NCBI GenBank assembly: GCA_013339765.2
Contig: CM023450.1
Coordinates: 105,975,344 to 106,039,343, forward strand
DNA: 64,000 nucleotides
Direction of reading: 5' to 3'
From: Haemaphysalis longicornis
Lineage: Eukaryota > Arthropoda > Arachnida > Ixodida > Ixodidae
The notes beneath the pieces were generated by a model. It ran no database searches. It saw only the letters and a list, made by a program, of their open reading frames with translations, and was not told the DNA's origin. Below, piece by piece: positions 56,782 to 64,000 of the stretch. The translations under genes were made by a program, and so were the position numbers. Each line of letters opens with the position of its first letter. Positions within the stretch are counted from its first letter, which is position 1.

Positions 56782-57977
56782 GGCGGTGGCGAGCGACGTC
56801 GTGGAGAGGGGGACCGCCGTAGGCGCTGAGTCGGGGGTGTGACACTCCTGTCAGAGGCCGGAGAGTTGTTGCGACGAGATTGCTGGAATGCCTCCTGTCT
56901 AGGGGAAAGTGCTGACTGCGGATGTCCGTAGCCCCCAAAATCGCGAGGGTAGGTAGTGCGCGACAACACGGGCCGTTGTTCCAATCTCGGTGTTTGGCGG
57001 CGGCGGCGGCAATAACGCGCAATGTGGCCAACGCATCCGCAAAAATAGCAGACAGGAGGTTCTCTCCGATACTCGGTCTGACCGTCTCTGTACTCGAGGT
57101 TAGGGCGTCCGACATAGCTTGGGTACTGGGATAGGTATGGAGGGTTGAGGTGCTCATTACGGCTCCTCCTATCCCGGTCGACGTGAGGTGCCAGCTCCCG
57201 GGGATCCGCGAGCGTCATTGAGTTGAAACGGGTGTTCCTGGTTGGGAAAGCGTTCAAGGGCTCTTCTTGCATTGCACAGCCATCGCGAACGTCATCAGGC
57301 CGCTGAGTCAACTCTGCGTGCCGTACGAGTTCTTCTCGCACGATACGCCGCACAATCTCAGCGAGGTCGCCTGACGCGGCAACATCAACTGCAGCGACCG
57401 TGGTGACATTGGCAAGACGTCCAAACTTGGTCGTAACGCGCCGCATCTTCAAAACTTCAAACGTCCTGCAGTGCTGGATCACATCGGCCGTAGTGTTCAG
57501 CTGATCTTTGCTTATCAGAAAGTTGTAAACATCTTCGGCGATGCCTTTAAGAAGGTGACCCACTTTGTCTTCCTCAGACATCGCCGAATTTACGATCCGG
57601 CAGAGCTGCAGCACGCATTCAATGTATGCCGTGCATGTTTCCCCCGGAAGTTGAGCTTTTTGTAGCAAGGTCTGTTCGGCTTTTTTCTTTTTGGCGTCGG
57701 AGTCACCAAAACGCTTCCTGATTTCCGTTACAAAGCTATCCCAACTGGTGACGGTTGATTCATTATTTTCGAACCAAATCAACGCTGTGTGAGTCAGGGA
57801 AAACGGAACATTGTCGAGCTGCATGGTCGCGTCCCATCGGTTGTATCGGCTTACTCGTTCGTAGTGCCGTAGCCAATCGTCGACATCCTCACCGGATTCG
57901 CCAGAGAAGTCGCGGGGCTCTCGTGGATGTTGCAAGGTGGTCAGTGGAGCCACGCGCTGAGCTGGTTCGTTGGGCAT
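56772..57977 (-). CDS. gag: gag polyprotein of the gypsy element
   Basis: An intact 401-codon frame. The first 200 residues have the retrotransposon-gag fold pattern: W-L-R-H-Y-E-R-V-S-R, then A-L-I-W-F-E, then W-D-S-F-V-T-E-I-R-K-R-F, and F-L-I-S-K. A single zinc knuckle CX2CX4HX4C spans residues 310-323 and would bind the RNA. The tail is rich in arginine, serine and proline and ends P-P-P-G-N. The ATG is about 100 bases inside the right LTR, with no earlier in-frame ATG needed. Gag assembles the virus-like particle that packages the element RNA. That gag is open while pol is broken is notable given how similar the LTRs are. Confidence 0.92.
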   Translation of the reverse strand: MPNEPAQRVAPLTTLQHPREPRDFSGESGEDVDDWLRHYERVSRYNRWDATMQLDNVPFSLTHTALIWFENNESTVTSWDSFVTEIRKRFGDSDAKKKKAEQTLLQKAQLPGETCTAYIECVLQLCRIVNSAMSEEDKVGHLLKGIAEDVYNFLISKDQLNTTADVIQHCRTFEVLKMRRVTTKFGRLANVTTVAAVDVAASGDLAEIVRRIVREELVRHAELTQRPDDVRDGCAMQEEPLNAFPTRNTRFNSMTLADPRELAPHVDRDRRSRNEHLNPPYLSQYPSYVGRPNLEYRDGQTEYRREPPVCYFCGCVGHIARYCRRRRQTPRLEQRPVLSRTTYPRDFGGYGHPQSALSPRQEAFQQSRRNNSPASDRSVTPPTQRLRRSPSPRRRSPPPGN

Positions 57978-58057
57978 CTCCGGCAGCGATGGTGGTAGAC
58001 CAGCGACTCGTCGGCTCCGGCGAAGAACCTGGGTGTGCTGAGGGTCCGTCGTGGCGT

Positions 58058-58074
58058 ACCCCGCACCTCCACCA
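58058..58074 (-). other. Probable primer-binding site
   Basis: On the minus strand TGGTGGAGGTGCGGGGT begins four bases after the 5' LTR. TGG is the complement of a tRNA CCA end, as expected. I cannot name the tRNA from memory. Confidence 0.6.
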
Positions 58075-58078
58075 CAAT

Positions 58079-58260
58079 TGTTACGTGCGGGGAACGACGG
58101 TTTATTGCCAAGTCAACAAGGGGGTAGCTCAGTATGTCCGACTGCAGCCGCGAATGCCAGCAACCTCGTCTTTCTCTACCTTGCCAACACATTCCCTTAA
58201 ATTCGTTGGTCAATTCCTTGGGACACTTGACCTTGTGGACCGTGAGTAGACAGCGTAACA
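58079..58260 (-). repeat. 5' LTR
   Basis: A 182-base LTR starting TGTTACG and ending CGTAACA, perfect 7-base terminal inverted repeats. The matching copy is at 53869-54050. AATAAA on the minus strand at 58101-58106. No TATA box is seen in this short LTR. Confidence 0.93.
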
Positions 58261-58264
58261 ATAT

Positions 58265-59040
58265 GAGGAAGAGTGCCAGGTTGCAAACACAACTTGAATT
58301 CGGCAGGAGATTGCGCTGGGAACACATGATGGAGGCCGGCTAGGTGAGGGGTATTCTTCCTCGTAGGAAGTGCTATCTCAGAAGATATGAACGATGCTCA
58401 TCGGTACAGTTTTATCATAAGTAACATGGGCTCCCTACGGGAGGCGCGAGGTTGCAGGAAGTCCCAGCAGATGCCGAGGGCTAACCTTTGCGCTTTTTAC
58501 TGGTACATCTTTTCTTTTACATTTATGATATATGGCACTTGCTCCTACGGGAGACGCGTAGTTGCCGAAGGTGTCAACAGATGGCGACCGCTAAGCGAAC
58601 GCGGGAAAACTCAACTGAATTTTACGTCCAAAAGGATGCAGATCAAAAAATCTCGCTGGCCTTCTTATACGCATGTTAGGACAAAATCCTGAAAGTAGTT
58701 TTTGGGCAATTAAATGGACAGCATTTTCAAGAAAAAACGAATGGGAGATATCAACTGGCTGGGTGGTTATTTACGAAAGTGTAAAAACACAGTGTTTTCC
58801 CGAAATCCCGCTTGCCTCTATTGGGAGGGTGTCATTGAAAAATGTTGTATAACACTTGTTGAGATACAATAGTAAGTTGCCTATCTCAATCAAAACCAGT
58901 TCGATATCTCAGATGGCGTGTGGTAAAAAAATTAATATGTGAATAACTATTTTACCTCTTTTCACTCTCTCCATGGTGGAATTTTTAAAATTTCAATATT
59001 GACCTCCAAGACCGTAATCAGAATGCGCCCTTGCAATCTG
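58265..59040. other. Unassigned DNA with a degenerate duplication
   Basis: 58430-58487 and 58541-58598 are diverged direct copies (shared CCTACGGGAG, GTTGC, CAGATG and GCTAA blocks). No gene is supported. Confidence 0.4.
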
Positions 59041-59600
59041 TAGCCATTTGAAAGAGCAGTTTGGCTAGACGTGTACATAACCTGTCAGGCCTTTTTGGCT
59101 CATCAGCCGTGTCATTTGTAAAAAACAATTTGACCCTTTTAGCGGTGTCGCAGAGCAAAATCCTTAAAAACGTTTCTGTGCATTTGTATGAGTAACATAT
59201 TCTAGCAAAAACCAGTTGGATTACTGAATCGGTGAAAGATTTATTTGAGAATCTTTAGGAACACCGTTTTAGTTCCGGAATGCGGAATCACCTCGCTGGT
59301 GCAGGTTAGGGCGAAATTCAATAACTACTTTTTAGGTATTCTTAAGGGCTACTTATATCAGCAAAAAGCGCTTCGATATGTGAATGGTTGACCGAGAAAA
59401 TCACGAATTCGCGAAACCACAATGTCGCCCTTTTCTTCGGTTACGAGGGCAATTTCTGAAAAACCCGCCTTAGTGAGCACCTACTCAATGACGCAAATAA
59501 ACTCGTGAAATTTCAAGTCTATAGGTCTAACAGTTTTGGCTGGGCGTTGATGAGTCAGTCAGTCCGTCAGTCGGGCACTTTTTATAGGTATAGATTAACC
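59041..59600 (+). repeat. Probable dispersed repeat ending in TCAGTC units
   Basis: The segment ends GATGAGTCAGTCAGTCCGTC and CTTTTTATAGGTATAGATTA (59551-59597). A TCAG-type run next to an AT-rich ATAGATT end recurs in many invertebrate repeat elements, so I take this as the edge of one. The left boundary is not visible. Confidence 0.35.
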
Positions 59601-62600
59601 ACCTCTATTTCGATGGTGCTGCCGTCTAAGAGAGGTGAAGCGAAGTAGTGCATCACGATGCTAATAAACGCCGACAGTTGGCGCCAGCTGAGCTCGTCGC
59701 AACGCAACCGTGTGCCGTACACTCCACGGAGCAGGGAGAGAAGCAGTGGTCGCACATTTTCGAAAGCGACGCGCCAGCAGGTTGTCGCTCGCCAAGCACA
59801 CCCACAAGATGGCCCCGCAAATCATGCTCTTTCGCTGCAGCGTAACGTGAGTTCACCAAACGATTCGGTGGCCACCCGTTCGGTTTCGTTCGCACTGTTT
59901 GCGAGCGCGTGTGGTTTAATTCGGGTTTACGCAGTGCTGAGGCGCGTGCAATCCAGTGTGTAATGTTGATAAGTCTGACGGTGCCATACCGACGGAATAT
60001 AAATAGCGACGCGCAAGTTCATATCGATGCAGAATAAGCATTCAATTGATCCTGTGAAGGCCCATTTCACTTTCGTGTTTTACCGATTCGTATGAAAGAG
60101 GGATATTATAATGGTACATTATAAGGGTACAAGTACACCCATACTGAAGGCAATAGCTTCTACGAGGCTGTGCCGGCATCATTAAACTCGAGTTCGCATT
60201 AAACCACGCTTTGCGTCAAACGCACTTAGCGGCACTGAAGTCACGTTACTATAACTTTACCGCCCTGTTGGCTGCATGTGGCGTGCAATAGCAACCCTTG
60301 CCGTTACCTCCCCGTCTATTTAAAACGGCGGCACCGGTGAAACCGAGCAAGTGCAAATGAAAGTGCGAAACATAAGATAGATAAAAGAGAAAACAAATGC
60401 CTCCCTCTCAAAGCATACACCCACCGAACACGGACCCAAGTCGGCCCACACCACATTTGCGAAGAGCTGTGAAAGTGAAACGGAGAAAATCGCAAGGCGC
60501 CCTCAGCTGTGCACAAGACAACCACATCAACAAAAAAAAAAAAAACGCCAAACGTTGTCGCCACAAAACTTCAAACTACCAGGGAGGCTTCCCGAGCAAA
60601 CATCATGGCTAGGTGAAAGAATCTGCTTTTTTATGAGGAGAAACAGCAAGCGTAAGCGTATGATGCATCAAATCCCAGAAGCATGGTGGGTCAGAAGAAA
60701 TAAAATAAGAGAAAGGGCCGTAGCAATAAAAATAAGGCAGCGTTGATAAGACCACAATCATTCCTACGCGCTTATAGCCGCGCCGACATACATAGACGCA
60801 CATACAGGCGCGCACAGCGACGCCACGTAGAGACGCCGGCAGCGCCCACTGATTCTCTTTTGGGAAAGCGAAACAAACCCCAGTAGAAAGCTCAGCGTGC
60901 CGCAAGCCACGGCGTGGGTTTCGTTGCGGATGGAGCGAGGGAGAAGAACCCGGCGGCGTCTAAATCGAAATGAAGTTGTCCCTGGGATTTAAAGCGCTTT
61001 CGCTATACCGCTCCCGCTGCCGCCGCCGCCGCCGCTGATGCCAGGATGCTGCGAGAAGCTTTTAGAACAAAAGCGTTGATCTTGGAAGCGCTGTCGCCGC
61101 AAGAGCAAACGGCCAAGACTCTTCTCCACCCCCCGCGCGCTTTTGTCTCGGTTGTTCGCTAAGCGAGGCTATCTCGTTCCGTGACACTCACTTTTTTCTT
61201 CCGTCTCCGCTGCTACCGCCGTCCCCGAAGCCTCGCAGGAACGCACATACAAACACTTATTTCTATCTCTGTGCGTTTGTAAGCTTATCTTAAGAGCTAT
61301 GTTTCTGCTGTTGGCTAAGCGTGCGCGACGGTGGGGTTTCTCTTGTCGCCCCCGCCAGGCCGGGGGGAAAAACGAGAAGTTGCGTGGTAACATCTGTTAC
61401 GCGCTGCAGAAAAAAAAGCCGCTGAGCCGCGGGGACAAACTGGGAGCCGGTGTTGCCGCCGGGAGTAGGGGGGAAGATGCCGAGGCAGCGAGAAAGGAGA
61501 ACATTTGGGAAACAGTACGGTGTGGTACGACTGAGAATGTCAGAGACTGCGCGGTTTTTGCTAAGGTTCGCGCGCGGGCCGCTGTGGTGTAGAATTACCG
61601 GGTGCCGACAACTGCACGTCGGCTCGCGTGGCGCAAGCGACGTCACTGGGGCGAAGAAGTAATGAAAGAGGTGTACGGCTGGTTGCAGGGGAAGCCACGG
61701 TCGTCGCAGCGCTAAGCAATTCGGTGTGGCTTGGTGGGCTGCATGTCTGATACAGATGCAAAGAAGAGAGCGTAAGGATGAAAACAGTGAAGGAAAAGAG
61801 AGTGTCTACACGCTTTGCGGTTTTTGCGGAAAACATTGTAGGCGTTCGTTATGAACTGTTCTTTGGAGTTTTCTAGCACGTATGATCACTCGTACATGAC
61901 ATTACGTACACTTACTTGTTTCTCTCTAACTAGTGAAAGTAACATTATTAGAGCGTTAGCTTATATAAGGAAGGAGTCGGCTGTGAATCATGTCCAGTAT
62001 CATCATCTTCATCGGTGTCATAACCATCATCATCATTAACAACAACGACGGCGACATTTTCCCAGCAATTACCTTTTCCTTAAGAGGCTTTCGCAACAAG
62101 CACAGCTGTGGTGCGGTGAAAACAACAGTACAAATACCAGCTTGATTTTAATGGTGCCTTTTATCAAGTGCACCTGCAAAAATAGGAAAACAGACTTACC
62201 TGCAGGGGAAACTACGCCAGCAGTGGCTTGACAATAAAATCGTAATTTAGTATAGTTTTAATCTTAATTTAGTCATCATTCTCACAACAACTCAGGATAA
62301 TTGAAGCTGGAGCACACGGAAAAATAGCGCCGGATAATCTCGTTAGTTTGTCTAAATAGCTGATCACTTTTAGGGTGACTTTTTATTGTTAGTTGGCATC
62401 CGGTCTTATTTCGCCAGTGGTACATCTCGGTTTTCGCGTGTTTATCGGAAATTATTTATTTGCATATGCTCTATTGACGTGTGTTTGCTAGCCTTTCTGG
62501 TGACCTTACTTATTCTGTTTCTTTTTCTTTTGCTGTCAACGCTCTAAAACTTGCACCCTGCGATGAGATCACCCCAGGTAAGAAAATAAGGCTTCCTGTT

Positions 62601-63185
62601 TCCCCTACCCACGGTAGTGCAATGGCGGCGTGTTTTGCGGTGCATTTACAGACAGGTGGATGTGATTGTACCTCTCTGCAGAACAGCTATCACAATCGCT
62701 ACGGGTCATCGCACAGAACATGGCACGTACACCCTTTGTAAAAATTTTCTAGGCCAATCATAAGCCTTCTTGACCACGAAGCATTCAAAGAATAAGCATT
62801 ACTCTTAAAAGTTGCAAAATATTTTATGACAGTAGGAAAGAAAGGTGTTTACTCTAGCTTTCCGGCATGAAAAGTTTCACCCTCGTCCGGGACGTAAGCT
62901 TGCACATCGAATTTTCGGCCGCCTGCGCTTTTCCGGCTTGACCTAGAAAAATTTGAGAAAGAAAGCGCGCCACGTTCCTCTCAAGTGGGGAGATGCGTTC
63001 CGGAGTATCAGCTGCTAATCGGGAGGCTCATGTGGGCTTTATCAAAGCGTTAGGCCTTATCGTGGGTCTTTTTAGTGGAGTTGGTAATCATGCGATGCCT
63101 TATACGCATTTAAACGTGGCCTCATGCTCTCGGCCCGGAAACTCATGCTTGGTTCGGGCACTCACCTATACATCCCATTTAGTAT
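59601..63185. other. Unassigned DNA
   Basis: No gene recognised. Contents noted: TATAAATAG at 60000-60008 without a good initiator; an A-run at 60532-60545; a GCC run at 61016-61036 in a CpG-rich block (about 60900-61680); an ATC-rich patch at 61998-62040; and CCCCAGGTAAGAAA at 62572-62585, which looks like a splice donor after a pyrimidine-rich stretch but has no recognisable exon. Confidence 0.4.
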
Positions 63186-63350
63186 GAGGCGGCCGGTTTT
63201 CTAATGAAGGAGAAAAGCGAAAACGCCCGTGTGTTCGAGATTTCGTCACACGTTAAAGATCCCCACGTGGTCAAAATTAATGCGGTGCCCTCTACTACGG
63301 CGCGCCTGATCTCCTGTGTAGCGTCGGCGCGTAAAACCCCGGAATAAATC
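63186..63350 (+). repeat. Ruka-like SINE, 5'-truncated
   Basis: Matches the body of the SINE at 5757-5915 block by block (GGCGGCC, AAAGCGAAAACGCCCGT, GTTAAAGATCCCCA, GGCGCGCCT, GTCGGCGCGTAAA) and ends AATAAATCAATCAAA. The tRNA-like head is missing. Confidence 0.75.
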
Positions 63351-64000
63351 AATCAAATAATTCAATGTGTCTTTTGCAAACTGCAGACACCATGGTCTAC
63401 TCTTGGTATGCAGCACGCCCACCATGCGGTAAGTGAGTTCAACGTGCACGCATCCAGAAATAACAACGCATGGTTCATGCGTAAAACATGTGGTGGAGTT
63501 GAAATCCCGACTTGTCAACTACCGCACGACGTATTTGAGGCGCTGATATGCGTACAGACCGAAATCGCCTTCGTGAGCGGTGGTGACTTTACCAAGCAAT
63601 TTTTAAAGCGAAAACTTTCTTAGTTGGACCGATGGGGTCCTGTAAGAAAACTACTAATGAATTTCCCCATAGGCCGGTTAGTCAACCGAAAAGTTCTGAT
63701 AAGATCTTTGGACTTAGAGCGCGTGCGTGAAACCGGGCTTTGTTATGATTGAGCCCGCCGTTGGGCTTTGTTTCAACACTCTTTGGCTGTGCGGCGAAGC
63801 CTCCACTACGTGCGCCTTTCAAGCAGTACCCCCGTTTCGGTGACTCATGTTTTCACGTCTCGACAAGCCCGGATCAGACGCTTCGCTTTCGGCACGTTTC
63901 AAACTTCGGCGGTTGCCGGCGAGGCGCGCCTAGGCTTGCCCATGGACACGGAAGCCCGCAGCGGAGTCCTCCTCTTTCCCCTCTCTCGGACTCAGCGTGC
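63351..64000. other. Unassigned DNA
   Basis: Nothing assignable; becomes GC-rich towards the window end. Confidence 0.4.

Larger units (their letters stand above)
53869..58260 (-). mobile_element. Ty3/gypsy LTR retrotransposon with internal deletion
   Basis: Two LTRs bound a minus-strand gag-pol. The 4-base ATAT at 53865-53868 is repeated at 58261-58264, the size of a Ty3/gypsy target duplication, so both outer ends are intact. The internal region has gag, protease, RT, RNase H and the start of integrase. It then passes straight into the left LTR, so the integrase core, any C-terminal part, the 3' untranslated region and the polypurine tract are deleted. Confidence 0.92.

Noticed and set aside
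62481..62741. Exon ending at CCCCAG/GTAAGA
   Set aside because: A good-looking donor, but neither the acceptor nor the encoded peptide is convincing.

Overview
The window looks like repeat-dominated nuclear DNA from a hard tick (Ixodidae) or a close chelicerate relative. I infer this from the mixture of tRNA-derived SINEs resembling the tick Ruka type, RTE-, I- and CR1/Jockey-like LINEs, a Penelope-like element, a Ty3/gypsy element and very abundant short tandem repeats. The sequence itself cannot prove the taxon. I found no complete host protein-coding gene, no rRNA, no confident functional tRNA and no CRISPR array. The best host-gene candidate is a single signal-peptide exon on the minus strand (9864-9930) that ends in a consensus splice donor.

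Layout. 1-660 is the 3' end of an RTE-like LINE. 1-16.3 kb is mostly unassigned DNA with composite GC-rich repeats (1010-1345, 14862-15445), microsatellites, a tRNA-derived SINE with a 162-base AATC tail (5691-6078), the signal-peptide exon, a CpG-rich block (10790-11300) and a 5'-truncated LINE (11978-13068). 17.4-19.2 kb holds two oppositely oriented RTE pieces. 19.2-26.5 kb is unassigned apart from microsatellites and a possible TATA/initiator pair at 21516. 26.5-31 kb carries two decayed LINEs (RT plus RNase H at 26535-28000; CR1/Jockey-like at 29640-30835). 31.7-34.3 kb has an LTR-like promoter, a GC-rich element with inverted ends and a broken IS630/mariner-type transposase. 36.5-39.9 kb is a nearly full-length but frameshifted CR1/Jockey-like LINE. 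40.4-43.4 kb has one arm of a dispersed inverted repeat pair and a Penelope-like element.

43.8-49.7 kb is an almost full-length I-type LINE on the minus strand (gag-like ORF1; endonuclease, RT and RNase H in ORF2). Its 5' end is inverted. A second small LINE, itself 5'-inverted and flanked by 14-base target duplications, sits inside its RT domain. 53.9-58.3 kb is a Ty3/gypsy element with near-identical 182-base LTRs, a 4-base target duplication, an open gag, a broken pol and a large deletion removing most of the integrase core. At its gag stop there is a textbook GGGAAAC slippery heptamer followed by a 7-nt spacer and a 7-bp hairpin. 58.3-64 kb is repeat-rich unassigned DNA ending with a truncated SINE.

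The coding pieces do not form a pathway. They are layered generations of selfish elements, and the interest lies in their insertion histories and in expression signals preserved within them.
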